A DNA stretch of 64,000 nucleotides. Source: Bombella dulcis. GTDB lineage: Bacteria; Pseudomonadota; Alphaproteobacteria; Acetobacterales; Acetobacteraceae. Under the pieces are notes generated by a model. The model did no database searches, had not been told where the DNA came from, and saw nothing but the letters and a program-made list of their open reading frames with translations. Numbering within the stretch: position 1 is the stretch's first letter; each line of letters starts with the position of its first letter. The stretch covers positions 58,081 to 122,080 of the forward strand of contig NZ_JANIDV010000005.1 of NCBI RefSeq assembly GCF_026385505.1, written 5' to 3'. Both the position numbers and the translations under genes were made by a program. Shown here in pieces: positions 27,301-35,728 of this stretch.

Positions 27301-27436
27301 GCTGCTGGAGGATTATGATGATCCGGATCGGCCTTACCGGTCCCAGCCCTGGGCAGGGCGGGAGGCCCGCTACAGTGATTATACCCAGCTTGCCCGTGTG
27401 GCAGAGTGGCGTCTGTCAGGAGGTGATGAGGAATGA
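24365..27436 (+). CDS. addB: AddB subunit of the AddAB helicase-nuclease
   Basis: A 1023-residue protein. The start at 24365 overlaps the tsaE stop (ATGA); the longer frame from 24209 lies inside tsaE and is not used. The N-terminal half resembles an inactivated helicase fold. The C-terminal nuclease domain begins near residue 740 (RRLSITQLDTLKLDPYAIYA) and contains YGKIVHTALERMI, the RITGRADRIDLW metal-ligand motif and RILDYKTGTPPS. AddAB resects double-strand breaks for RecA loading. addA follows with another 4-base overlap, so the subunits are cotranslated. Confidence 0.93.
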   Translation: MTRSRPLNIATIPASCPFLDTVARNWLARAGGDGGLDRRGGDSGTILVPGRRVARALMEAFLRVLDGRSALLPAIVALGDVEQQSLFPMTVDETVPPAVGPVFRLAILARLILAAPFFTGVSGRDGGTIDRVWPLAQALAELMDDAERNGVDLHEALPKAVADDFAGHWQKTLEFLTIVTEAWPAILREEGRSNVMARQVALIEAQARLWADMPPDYPLWAVGFVDGSAGVATALEAVAALPQGMVVFQGMDGSMDDGLWEQLPPTHPQALFQEFLSRAGADRSDIARWGEPLRPERENLFRYVMLPEAGISRWGQPVGDVRPRGISLLPAADSQQEAQAIALILRDVASQPGRSGALVTPDRGLADRVRAELLRFGIHADDSAGEPLVRTPTAVFLRLIAQAVTARFSPVALLSVLKHPLSALGMSPGRARASARLLERRLLRGPAPQPGLEGLRRALGVLQEAQRTDNGYQADAPDSPESLETFLDQVEAAFRPLLVLEGTARVPDLLSALLETAERLAAVKDEGNEDDQSRPGSRLWLGEDGGALSRHFVELMSHTGDLPPQPPGALEGFLTGSMAGKTLTGLRGYQGGVELAHPRISIYGVLEARLLAFDTVILGGLNEGIWPPIAESGPWMSRPMRQRVGLPSPERRIGAQAHDFVSAALSSEQVILSNAQRREGAPSVPARWLMRLSAFLEGRQITLPVHPALAWQTMLDMPAGEAKPVDPPAPCPPLPLRPRRLSITQLDTLKLDPYAIYARHVLGLKALAPLEEGAEHADYGKIVHTALERMIRQHPGTWPDYAAKTLHSHFDDALDEALVNPALASWWRPRLHRIADWVLAQEHWRHVGRLNCTSHTEVSLTYTLRNLPGGDFRITGRADRIDLWTVPGQEPTGRILDYKTGTPPSSRDVVEGWSSQLVLEAALLVEGAFEGLPAAATEALTYWKLSGGETAGEETVIPSARASVTLGELIDPALGQLRTLLEDYDDPDRPYRSQPWAGREARYSDYTQLARVAEWRLSGGDEE

Positions 27437-30400
27437 CCCAGCGCACAGGACAGAGAAAGGCCGATCATCAGAAGGCTCTTGATGCTGCCAATGAGGCGCA
27501 GAAAAGGGCCTCGAATCCCATGGCGTCCGTTTTCGTGTCGGCCTCGGCCGGGTCGGGGAAGACGAAGCTGCTGATTGACCGGCTGTTACGCCTCATGCTG
27601 CCGCTGGAGCAGATCGGTGAGGATGGGCAGCCTGTCCTTCTGGGGGGATCAGAACCGTCCCGCATTCTGTGCCTGACCTATACGAAAGCCGCCGCCGCCG
27701 AGATGGCGCACCGTCTGCAAAGCCATCTTGGTCACTGGGTGTCCCTTTCGGATGAAAAACTGGGGGAGGCTCTGGCCGCACTGGACGTGCCCAACACGGC
27801 TGCCACACGGGAGCGTGCCCGTGGGCTGTTCCTGAAAGTGCTGGATGCGCCGGGCGGTTTGCAGATCGAGACCATCCATGCCTTCTGCCAGTCCCTCCTG
27901 CGGCGTTTCCCGCTGGAGGCGGCCCTGGACCCGCATTTTGTCCTGATGGAAGAAGCGGACAGCCAGATGGCTCTCCGCCGTGCGCTGGAGGACAGCCTGG
28001 CCCGGAATCAGGACCCTGTGCAGGTGCTGGCCACGCTGACGGGTTTCGACAGGCTGATGGGGCTTCTGGAGCAGTTCAATGCCCAGTCCGGTCTGCTTCA
28101 GCCTCTGTTACATTTGTGGGAGCGATGGCCGGAGCGGCTGAAACAGGCCTATCAAGGGCTTCTTGATGCGGGAAGTGAATCTTCGGAAGAGCTGATGGTG
28201 GAAGCCTGCCGGCTGGAGGATGAAGCGGCATGGCGGGCGGACATTCAGGCGGCGTTACCCCAGCTGGCGGATTTCAAACGGGAGCAGTTCGGGACCTTTC
28301 TGGCATGGCTGGAGCAGACACCTGCCGGACGGGACAGGCTGTTCCTGACATCCCTCCTGTTCACGCAGAAGGGCGAGATCAGGAACATGAGCCGTCATCT
28401 GGGGGCGAAGGCCCGCAATGCCGCTCCCGGGCTGGAACAGCGTCTTCTGGATGAAGCCAGACGCCAGCAGGAGATGCAGGAGCGTATCCGCACCCAGCGT
28501 CTTCTGGAGATCAATACGGCTTTTCTGGCCCTCGCTCTTCCTGTCATGGGGCGTTTTGCCGATGAGAAACGAAGCCGTGGTACGGTTGACTATAACGATC
28601 TGATCGCCCGGACGAGGGATGTCCTGCGGGAACCGGGCGCAGCATGGGTTCTGTACAAGCTGGATGGCGGCATAGATCATCTTCTGCTGGATGAGGTGCA
28701 GGATAATTCCGGCCTGCAATGGGAGATTGCCGGTGCCCTGACAACGGATTTCTTCTCTGGTGCCGGTGGGCGGGAGGAAATGCCCCGGCCCCGGACCGTT
28801 TTTGCGGTGGGGGATTTCAAGCAGTCCATCTACAGCTTCCAGGGGGCGGAACCGGAGCAGTTTCATAAATGGCGGCAGGAATTTGCCCGTCGTGTGCAGA
28901 GTGCCGGCCTGTTCTGGGAGGAGCCGGGACTTCATGTGTCGTTCCGGTCTCTGGAGCCGGTGCTGACATTCGTCGATGCCGTCTTTGAGGATGATGCGGA
29001 TGCTGGAGGCAATGAGGCACTGGATGGCCTGAGGGAACAGGGGGACAGCAACCGGCTTGAGCATCAATCGGCCCGTTCCGGCGGCGGTGGACGCGTGGAG
29101 CTGTGGCCGCTGGTTCCTGCTGACAGGGTGGCTGCTGCGGGTGTGGAAGGCGGGCCTGCCGGACAGGTGCTGGACCCGTGGCGGGCACCGGAAAAGAATG
29201 AAGACCAGCGTAGTGCCCAGCAGCGTCTGGCGGATGCGCTGGCTTCATATCTCAGGGGACAGATCGGTCATCCGCTCCAGCCGGGCACGGCACCGCTGAA
29301 GGCGGGCGAAGTGATGATTCTGGTGCCCAAACGTTCTGCCTTCCTGCGGGCGTTGATCCGCGCCCTGAAGGCACGGGATGTGCCGGTGGCCAGCTTCATC
29401 AGCAGTGGCCTGGTGGAACAGCCAGCCGTGCAGGACCTGATGACATTATGTGATGCCCTGCTGCTGCCGCAGGATGATCTCAGCCTTGCCAGTGTGCTGA
29501 CATCCCCTCTTGGTGACCTGACGGATGAGTCTCTCATGGCCCTGGCCACGGCGGACGGGCAGAGGCGGGAGCTGGGGCGGGACGGAACACCTCTCTGGAG
29601 TGTCCTGGCCCGCAGGCATGAGGAACGGACTGAATGGCGGGCGGCGTGGCAGCGGCTGCAGGCCCTTTACAGGCGGGTGGATTACGACACGCCGTATGAC
29701 ATTCTCATGCAGGCTCTGGGTGTGCAGGGGGGGCGTGCCCGTCTTCTGGCCCGTCTTGGCGCAGAGGCTGCCGAGCCGGTGGATGAACTTCTGACGGCAG
29801 CCCTGACATATGAAACCCAGCATCCGCCTTCCCTTCAGGGGTTCCTGCACTGGCTGCGGTCCAGCATGGTGGACAGCCGACGTGAAGTGGAGGCCGAGAT
29901 TGATGCCGTACGCATCATGACGGTTCATCGGTCCAAGGGGTTGCAGGCCCGTCTGGTCATCCTGCCGGACACGACCAGCACGACTGGCCGACCTGATCCT
30001 CTTCTCTGGACGGAACTGGAAGCCGACATGCCGCCGGAGGGGAACCTTGCGGGTGATGCCCTACATGGGCCGCTCTGGATACCACAGGTCAGGATGGGCA
30101 CGGAGCGGACACGGGAGCTGCTGTCACAGCAGAAGGTCCGTCAGAGAGAGGAAAAAAACCGTCTTTTCTATGTGGCCCTGACCCGTGCCAGTGATGCGCT
30201 GCTCATCTGTGGCTGGGAACCCAGAAATGCCGGGAGAGATTCCAGCTGGTATGACTACTGCCGTGCCGGGATGGAACGGCTTGACGTTGCGGAAGCCCTG
30301 CCTTTTGAAGGCGACTGGGGGGATGAGAAGCTCGTGCTGGAGATGCCTGTCACGGCATCATGGACGGGCGATGGAGCTTCCGGGTCCTCTTTCGTCAGGC

Positions 30401-31113
30401 CCGCACTGCCGGACTGGATGGGACAGGCACCGGACTGGCAGGTGCAGCCTGCGCCTCATGAAGATGCTCTGGCCCGCCCGCTGGCACCGAGTCGGCCGGA
30501 GGCGATGGCGTATGGTCCCCTGCCTGCGGCCCGGTCTCCGCTGGAGATCATGCGGGAAGGGCTGGTCATTCCCCAGCCTGCCCGCCGCCGTCAGGACGCC
30601 ATGGAACGGGGAACACTGGTACATAGGCTGCTCCAGTTCCTGCCGGACCTGCCTGCGGGGGAACGGCAGGGGAAGGCCGAGGCATGGCTGCGGCATACCA
30701 TGCCGGGGCTGGCTGAGGCGGATGTGGTCAGTCTGGCGGGGCATGTCGTGTCCGTCGTGGGGATGGACGTTCTTGCCCCTCTTTTCGGTCCGGGGAGTCG
30801 GGCGGAGCAGGGTATTTCCGGCACGCTGGGCCATCCGGGGGACGGGACGGGACGGGTTGTCCTGGGGCAGGTGGACCGTTTCTGCTTTGATGGGCAGACG
30901 GTCTGGCTCTGTGACTACAAGACGGGCCGGTCTCCCTCCCGGCCGGATCGTGTTCCGGCGGCCTATCTGGGGCAGATGGCCAGTTACCGGCGTGTCATGC
31001 AGGGGCTGTATCCCGGTCATCCCGTACGCTGCTTTCTTGTCTGGGTGGATGGCCCGGCCGTGACGGAACTGCCTGCGGCCCTGCTGGATGAGCAGAAGAT
31101 GGTGCCCGGCTGA
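27433..31113 (+). CDS. addA: AddA subunit of the AddAB helicase-nuclease
   Basis: A 1226-residue UvrD-type helicase with nuclease activity. Walker A is SASAGSGKTKLLIDRL near residue 37, motif Ia is LTYTKAAAAEMAHRL, Walker B is HLLLDEVQDNSG near 415, and motif III is VFAVGDFKQSIYSFQGAEP. Motif V/VI regions appear as VRIMTVHRSKGLQARLVIL and NRLFYVALTRASD. The C-terminal RecB-like nuclease has RGTLVHRLLQFLP-type, GQVDRFCFDG and VWLCDYKTGRSPS segments. Length matches the alphaproteobacterial AddA family. The start overlaps the addB stop (ATGA). Confidence 0.96.
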   Translation: MTQRTGQRKADHQKALDAANEAQKRASNPMASVFVSASAGSGKTKLLIDRLLRLMLPLEQIGEDGQPVLLGGSEPSRILCLTYTKAAAAEMAHRLQSHLGHWVSLSDEKLGEALAALDVPNTAATRERARGLFLKVLDAPGGLQIETIHAFCQSLLRRFPLEAALDPHFVLMEEADSQMALRRALEDSLARNQDPVQVLATLTGFDRLMGLLEQFNAQSGLLQPLLHLWERWPERLKQAYQGLLDAGSESSEELMVEACRLEDEAAWRADIQAALPQLADFKREQFGTFLAWLEQTPAGRDRLFLTSLLFTQKGEIRNMSRHLGAKARNAAPGLEQRLLDEARRQQEMQERIRTQRLLEINTAFLALALPVMGRFADEKRSRGTVDYNDLIARTRDVLREPGAAWVLYKLDGGIDHLLLDEVQDNSGLQWEIAGALTTDFFSGAGGREEMPRPRTVFAVGDFKQSIYSFQGAEPEQFHKWRQEFARRVQSAGLFWEEPGLHVSFRSLEPVLTFVDAVFEDDADAGGNEALDGLREQGDSNRLEHQSARSGGGGRVELWPLVPADRVAAAGVEGGPAGQVLDPWRAPEKNEDQRSAQQRLADALASYLRGQIGHPLQPGTAPLKAGEVMILVPKRSAFLRALIRALKARDVPVASFISSGLVEQPAVQDLMTLCDALLLPQDDLSLASVLTSPLGDLTDESLMALATADGQRRELGRDGTPLWSVLARRHEERTEWRAAWQRLQALYRRVDYDTPYDILMQALGVQGGRARLLARLGAEAAEPVDELLTAALTYETQHPPSLQGFLHWLRSSMVDSRREVEAEIDAVRIMTVHRSKGLQARLVILPDTTSTTGRPDPLLWTELEADMPPEGNLAGDALHGPLWIPQVRMGTERTRELLSQQKVRQREEKNRLFYVALTRASDALLICGWEPRNAGRDSSWYDYCRAGMERLDVAEALPFEGDWGDEKLVLEMPVTASWTGDGASGSSFVRPALPDWMGQAPDWQVQPAPHEDALARPLAPSRPEAMAYGPLPAARSPLEIMREGLVIPQPARRRQDAMERGTLVHRLLQFLPDLPAGERQGKAEAWLRHTMPGLAEADVVSLAGHVVSVVGMDVLAPLFGPGSRAEQGISGTLGHPGDGTGRVVLGQVDRFCFDGQTVWLCDYKTGRSPSRPDRVPAAYLGQMASYRRVMQGLYPGHPVRCFLVWVDGPAVTELPAALLDEQKMVPG

Positions 31114-31228
31114 GACTGCCTGCTAACGGCCTGTTACCGTTCGTTTGTTATAGAGGAAACAGGTTACTCAGGACGATAATACCTGTTTCTCATTTCGACG
31201 GGTCGTCTGCAAAGGTTAACAGGACTGG

Positions 31229-31300
31229 ATGAGTACGCAATGTTGGATGCCTTTTTGTGAGGGTCTGCACTGCTTGTCGGCTGGTGGCTACTGTTCGTGA
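31229..31300 (+). CDS. Candidate Cys-rich 23-residue leader ORF upstream of trxA
   Basis: ATG 31229 to TGA 31300 encodes 23 residues with four Cys (positions 5, 10, 15 and 22) and two Met. An AGGAC ribosome-like sequence lies 3-4 bases before the ATG. The ORF ends 57 bases before trxA. A Cys-rich uORF before a thioredoxin gene could sense thiol status during translation, but that is inference, and a short chance ORF is possible. Confidence 0.3.
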   Translation: MSTQCWMPFCEGLHCLSAGGYCS

Positions 31301-31357
31301 TGTATGGCAGAGACATCAGGGTGAGAGATCATATTTGTTGAGGGGAAGGACCATATC

Positions 31358-31687
31358 ATGAGCGAGCATACAGTAGCGGTGACAGACCAGAGCTTCGAGG
31401 CGGATGTGCTGAAGGCGGATGGTTTCGTTCTGGTGGATTTCTGGGCGGAATGGTGTGGCCCCTGCCGCATGATCGCCCCGGCACTGGATGAGATCGGCAG
31501 GGATTACAAGGGGCGTGTCACGGTGGCCAAGGTGGATATTGATTCCAACCCTGAGACACCGACGACATTTGGCGTACGCAGCATCCCGACCATGATCCTG
31601 TTCAGGGATGGCAAGCCGGTTGCCCAGCAGATGGGTGCCCTGCCGAAGAGCCAGCTCAAGGCATGGCTGGACTCCCACATCGGCTGA
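31358..31687 (+). CDS. trxA: Thioredoxin
   Basis: A 109-residue disulfide oxidoreductase. The active site WCGPC lies in DFWAEWCGPCRMIAPALDE (near residue 27), with the conserved cis-Pro in VRSIPTMILFRDGKPV. A GAGGGGAAGGACC ribosome region precedes ATG 31358. It lies after addA (244 bases), a common gene order in alphaproteobacteria. A hairpin follows its stop. Confidence 0.97.
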   Translation: MSEHTVAVTDQSFEADVLKADGFVLVDFWAEWCGPCRMIAPALDEIGRDYKGRVTVAKVDIDSNPETPTTFGVRSIPTMILFRDGKPVAQQMGALPKSQLKAWLDSHIG

Positions 31688-31710
31688 TTCCGCTCCGTCA
31701 GGCGTGATGA

Positions 31711-31752
31711 TGGCCTGCTGGTGAGGGGATGACCCCTGCTGGCAGGCCATTT
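31711..31752 (+). terminator. Two-part hairpin after trxA
   Basis: TGGCCTGC pairs with GCAGGCCA and an inner AGGGG/CCCCT stem folds inside it, followed by a short T-rich end. It starts about 24 bases after the trxA stop and probably terminates it. Confidence 0.55.
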
Positions 31753-31802
31753 CTGTGAGGGGCGCATGGGGGAGATGGTCAGCGTCTGATGGACGGTGTA
31801 AG

Positions 31803-32993
31803 ATGGCCGCCATGTCAAAAAAGCCCGATTTTCCTGCACCAGTCCTGATCACCACATCTGCCGGGGTTGCAGCACTCTGTGAGAAGCTGCGCCACGAACC
31901 GTTCGTGACGGTTGATACGGAATTCGTGCGGGAAAAGACCTACTGGCCCCGCCTGTGCCTCGTCCAGCTTGGTGGTGTTGAAGATGTTGCCCTGATTGAT
32001 TCCTGCGTGCCGGGGATTGACCTGTCTCCTCTGGCAGCCCTGCTGGCTGAGCCGGATTGCGTGAAGGTCTTTCATGCGGCCCGGCAGGACCTCGAGATTT
32101 TCCTTCACCTGTTCGACCAGCTACCCGTCAATGTGTTTGATACACAGGTTGCTGCCATGGTGGCCGGTTTTGGTGAGCAGGTGGGGTATGACAGTCTTGT
32201 TTCCGCTCTGACGGGACAGACCATCGACAAGTCGCACCGTTTCAGTGACTGGGCTGCCCGTCCTCTCTCGAAGGCGCAGATTGCCTATGCGAGTGCGGAT
32301 GTGACCCATCTGCGGGTCATCTATGAGACACTGACCCGTCAGCTGGAAGAGCAGGGGCGTCTTTCCTGGGTAAAGGGCGAATTGGCGGCTCTGGGCGAAG
32401 TCAGCTTGTTCCGGCCTGATCCCAGAGGGCTGTGGGTGAAGCTGAAGCCCCGGACAAATAACCGCAGGGTGCTGGCCATCCTGAGGGAAGTGGCCGCATG
32501 GCGGGAGGAGGCGGCCCAGCAGGAAGACATGCCCCGTCAGCGCATCATCCGGGATGAGAGCTTGCTGGAAGTGGCCGTGGCTCGCCCGCATGATGAGGGA
32601 GTACTGGCCCGGATTCGTGGCGTCACGGCGGATTTTGCCAGAAGTGCGCTGGGGCGTGATCTGCTGGCTGCCGTGCAGCGGGGCGAGGCATGCCCTGAAA
32701 GCGAGCGGCCCGAACCGCCAGCAAAGCGCAGGATGGAGCGTCCCCGTGCGCCTTCCGGCGTGCTGGCCCTGCTCAAGGTGCTGCTGACAGCCCGAAGTGA
32801 GGAAGGACGTGTTGCCGCACGGCTGATTGCCTCATCGGACGAGCTGGAGCGTCTGGCACAGGGCGAGACGGACCTGCCTGTCCTGAAAGGCTGGCGTGCC
32901 GAGCTGTTCGGGTATGAGGCCCAGGCCCTGCTCAGAGGGGAGAAAGTTCTGTTTGTCAGCAGGGGGCAGTTGCAGGTAGTGGACAGAGGGTGA
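31803..32993 (+). CDS. rnd: Ribonuclease D
   Basis: A 396-residue DEDD-family 3'-5' exoribonuclease that trims tRNA precursors. VTVDTEFVREKTYWPRLCL supplies the first acidic pair (motif I). FHAARQDLEIFLHLF is motif II. YASADVTHLRVIYETL is motif III with its Tyr and Asp. A C-terminal HRDC-type helical region follows. I use ATG 31803; ATG 31812 is also possible because MSKKPDFPAP begins there. The longer frame from 31755 has no ribosome support. Confidence 0.93.
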   Translation: MAAMSKKPDFPAPVLITTSAGVAALCEKLRHEPFVTVDTEFVREKTYWPRLCLVQLGGVEDVALIDSCVPGIDLSPLAALLAEPDCVKVFHAARQDLEIFLHLFDQLPVNVFDTQVAAMVAGFGEQVGYDSLVSALTGQTIDKSHRFSDWAARPLSKAQIAYASADVTHLRVIYETLTRQLEEQGRLSWVKGELAALGEVSLFRPDPRGLWVKLKPRTNNRRVLAILREVAAWREEAAQQEDMPRQRIIRDESLLEVAVARPHDEGVLARIRGVTADFARSALGRDLLAAVQRGEACPESERPEPPAKRRMERPRAPSGVLALLKVLLTARSEEGRVAARLIASSDELERLAQGETDLPVLKGWRAELFGYEAQALLRGEKVLFVSRGQLQVVDRG

Positions 32994-33140
32994 TGCCTTT
33001 CCATCTGATGGCCGTGCAGGCCGGGTGAGCTGCGTATCGGATGAGGAAAGCGGGCTGGTTTTGGGTTGACCCGGTTTCTGCTAGACATGGTGCAGGATCG
33101 CCATGATGACGTGCCGTGGAAATGAGTGGAGAAAACGTGG

Positions 33141-33830
33141 ATGGCTATGGAATGGACAGACGAGCTGATCGCACGGCTTAAGGAGCTTTGGGAACAGGGT
33201 CTCTCGACGGCAGAGATTGGCCGTCAGCTTTCTATTACGAAAAATGCGGTTGTCGGTAAGGCTCATCGTCTGGGGCTGCCGCCGCGCCCGTCGCCCATCC
33301 GTAATAAGGCCGCTGCGGAGGGTACTAGGAAGCAGCCTCGTGTCGATAGGTCTGATAAGCTACTGGTTATGGTTAGGGAGAGTGTAGAGACAGAGGAAAA
33401 CGCCGAGGTAGGTTGGAGGGCTGTTTCTCAGGTCACAGAGGAAAAAATAGCTTCTTCTATAACGACGTTCGGCGAGGAGAAGAAGGCGGTTAGGGTGAAA
33501 GGGGTCAAGGAAACTAAGAAAGTAAAAGTTGAGGCTCCTTTAAAGGGGACAAAAGATAGAAAAAATACTGGAAGAGTTGAAGGAAGTGAGGCTGATAAGG
33601 CGTCTATCCGTCCGGGGGAACAAGTTTCACGGAGAAAGAGGGCTTCGCTTCATTGCGTGAGTGATGTAATGGATCGTTCGTCTCGCCAAGGACCAGTGTG
33701 TCAATGGCCAATAGGCGATCCTAGTGCACCCGATTTTCATTTTTGTGGTGTAACGCCGCTCCCAGGAAAACCGTATTGCGCAGAGCACGCCGCCATCGCC
33801 TATGTAAAGGTTCGAGATCGTCGGCATTGA
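33141..33830 (+). CDS. gcrA: GcrA-family cell cycle regulator with an expanded linker
   Basis: GcrA binds sigma70 RNA polymerase at GANTC-methylated promoters and drives cell-cycle genes in alphaproteobacteria. The N-terminal helix-turn-helix WTDELIARLKELWEQGLSTAEIGRQL and LSITKNAVVGKAHRLGLPPRPSP (in parts) is canonical. The C-terminal CQWPIGDP, FHFCG and KPYCAEHAAIAY segment is the conserved Cys/His end. Between them is a Lys/Glu-rich, low-complexity linker of about 110 residues encoded by visibly AT-richer DNA (about 33310-33680), longer than in the about 173-residue Caulobacter protein. ATG 33141 is chosen over an upstream in-frame start at 33126. Confidence 0.93.
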   Translation: MAMEWTDELIARLKELWEQGLSTAEIGRQLSITKNAVVGKAHRLGLPPRPSPIRNKAAAEGTRKQPRVDRSDKLLVMVRESVETEENAEVGWRAVSQVTEEKIASSITTFGEEKKAVRVKGVKETKKVKVEAPLKGTKDRKNTGRVEGSEADKASIRPGEQVSRRKRASLHCVSDVMDRSSRQGPVCQWPIGDPSAPDFHFCGVTPLPGKPYCAEHAAIAYVKVRDRRH

Positions 33831-33855
33831 ATTTAGTCATTTTAGGGGGGATTGT

Positions 33856-33898
33856 AAGGCAAGACTGTCGCCTTCGAGTAAAGTGACAGCCTTGCCTT
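33856..33898. terminator. Hairpin between convergent gcrA and bactofilin genes
   Basis: AAGGCAAG pairs with CTTGCCTT, and CTGTC pairs with GACAG inside it. It sits between two converging stops (33830 and 33912), so it likely terminates both directions. The following T run is weak. Confidence 0.55.
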
Positions 33899-33911
33899 CG
33901 TATTTATAAAG

Positions 33912-34379
33912 TTAGTTTTTAGTTGTTTCGTGGGAGTATTCTTTCGTTCCGGGGAGGGCGGAGGAGGTCATTTCTAGTTTTCCGGTTATTTGTCCTCCTT
34001 CCTCTACCTGAAGGCGACGACATTCGGCATCACCAATCAAGCGTCCACTTGCTCGAATAGTAAGTGTGTTACGGACGGTCAGTTTTCCCTCCATAACACC
34101 GGCAATTTCGGCAGTGCCTGCCTCTGCGACGCCACGGAACACACCTTCAGGAGCAATTAATATTTCTTTGATGGTTAAGTGTTCTACTTCAACTGTTCCT
34201 TCGATGATTAGACGTTCTATACTTTCGATAATGCCGCGTATAGCAATCCCATTATGGACGATGAGAGTACGATTGTTGTCAGTATAGTTGCTATTCTCAC
34301 GATTATTCAGACGGCTGGAAGAAGCACGCTGACGGGGAGCAGAACCGGGCATGGGGGAGGGAGGGGTAGGTAGAGACAT
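33912..34379 (-). CDS. Bactofilin family cytoskeletal protein
   Basis: A 155-residue protein with a central beta-helix of short repeats: IAIRGIIESIERLIIEGTVEVEHL, LLIAPEGVFRG-type, AEIAGVMEGKLTVRN and RASGRLIGDAECRRL. These match the DUF583 (bactofilin) beta-solenoid that polymerises without nucleotide. The flanks are unstructured and Pro/Ser-rich at the N-terminus. Bactofilins scaffold envelope and cell-shape functions. Base composition is lower in GC than the genome core, like the gcrA linker next door. Confidence 0.85.
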   Translation of the reverse strand: MSLPTPPSPMPGSAPRQRASSSRLNNRENSNYTDNNRTLIVHNGIAIRGIIESIERLIIEGTVEVEHLTIKEILIAPEGVFRGVAEAGTAEIAGVMEGKLTVRNTLTIRASGRLIGDAECRRLQVEEGGQITGKLEMTSSALPGTKEYSHETTKN

Positions 34380-34671
34380 GATTTCCTTTAGTCAGGCGGT
34401 TAGGGTGGTGCTGGATGGTGGCTCTGTTTCACCAGACGATGGTACCCTCCTGCGCCAGCAGAAGGTCTGAGCCTTAAAATAGAGCCAAGACGTGACCTTG
34501 GCTAGGCGGGCTGTTCAGTAAGGGTGCTTTTCCATGGGCTGTCAATGCCGTCAGGCATGAGGGAAGGGTGTAAGGGCCGGGGCGGGCACTGTAAAGATGG
34601 ATTGATCTGCCCGCCGTGAACGTTATGGTGGCAGATGAATTTCCTGAAAGATGAATGGAACCTGTCTTATC

Positions 34672-35658
34672 ATGCCTTCTACTACTCCAGAGTATGATCT
34701 TCTTTTTGTCGGTAATGCCATCGTGGATGTCCTGGCCACGGTCAGCACCGAGCTGCTGGCCGAGCTGGGGGCTGCACCGGGGAGCATGACCCTGATCGAC
34801 GCCCCGAAGATGGCGCAGATCGAGCAGCGCATCCGTGTCGAGCAGGTTGCGGGGGGTGGTTCGGCTGCCAACAGTGCGGTCGTGGCGGCCCGCATGGGCA
34901 CGAAGACGGCCTATCTGGGCAAGGTTGCTGCCGACAGGGCCGGTGAGGATTTCACGGCGGACATGAAGAAACAGGGGATCGCTTTCCCGTCCTCTCCCCT
35001 GGTGGGAGATGGCAGCATTCCCACGGCCCGCTGCATTGTCCTGATCACGCCGGATGGCCAGCGGACCATGTTCACCTATCTGGGGGCCTGTGTGGAATTC
35101 ACGCCGCAGGATGTGGTGGCGGACGTGGTGGCTGGTTCTGCCATCACCTATCTGGAAGGTTACCTGTTTGACCGCCCGCAGGCGCAGGAAGCCTTCTACA
35201 CGGCTGCAAGGCTGGCGCATGAGGCCGGGCGGCAGGTCTCCCTGACCCTTTCGGACAGCTTCTGCATCCAGCGTCATCAGGCGGCTTTCCGGTCTTTCGT
35301 GGCGGAATCCGTGGATATTCTTTTTGCCAATGAAGGCGAGATTCTGGCTCTGTATGGGACTGAAAACCTTGATGAAGCCCTGAAGGCTCTTTTCGCTGAT
35401 GTGGCCCTTGGTGTGGTGACCCGTGGGGAGAAGGGGGCGATCGTGCAGGCTGGTGAGACCCGTCATGAAGTGCCGACAGAACCGGTGAAGGTTGTGGACA
35501 CGACCGGTGCCGGGGATGCGTTCGCAGCCGGGTTCCTTGCCGGATACAGCCGGAAGCGGTCCCTGGTGGAGTGTGCCACGCTGGGGAACAGGGCGGCCGG
35601 TCATGTCATTGCCCGCCTCGGTGGCCGCCCGGATGAAGGCTTTGCCCTGAAGGCATGA
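34672..35658 (+). CDS. PfkB-family carbohydrate/adenosine kinase
   Basis: A 328-residue ribokinase-superfamily enzyme. The N-terminal signature VGNAIVDVLATV near residue 13 and the GGGSAANSAVVAARMG segment near residue 60 bind substrate. DTTGAGDAFAAGFLAGYSR near residue 278 is the PfkB signature 2 with the catalytic Asp in GAGD. Specificity is not certain: adenosine kinase and other nucleoside/sugar kinases share these motifs. I prefer ATG 34672 because the family starts a few residues before YDLLFVGN; ATG 34651 is the longer alternative. A terminator follows. Confidence 0.88.
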   Translation: MPSTTPEYDLLFVGNAIVDVLATVSTELLAELGAAPGSMTLIDAPKMAQIEQRIRVEQVAGGGSAANSAVVAARMGTKTAYLGKVAADRAGEDFTADMKKQGIAFPSSPLVGDGSIPTARCIVLITPDGQRTMFTYLGACVEFTPQDVVADVVAGSAITYLEGYLFDRPQAQEAFYTAARLAHEAGRQVSLTLSDSFCIQRHQAAFRSFVAESVDILFANEGEILALYGTENLDEALKALFADVALGVVTRGEKGAIVQAGETRHEVPTEPVKVVDTTGAGDAFAAGFLAGYSRKRSLVECATLGNRAAGHVIARLGGRPDEGFALKA

Positions 35659-35679
35659 TGCTGGTTTCATGATGAAGGA

Positions 35680-35716
35680 AAGGCCAGTTCCGTGATGGAT
35701 GGAACTGGCCTTTTTT
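35680..35716. terminator. Terminator between the PfkB kinase and hpnK genes
   Basis: AAGGCCAGTTCC pairs with GGAACTGGCCTT around a 9-base loop and is followed by TTTT. It lies 22 bases after the kinase stop and just before the convergent hpnK stop, so it may work in both directions. Confidence 0.88.
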
Positions 35717-35728
35717 CATGGCTCCGCT

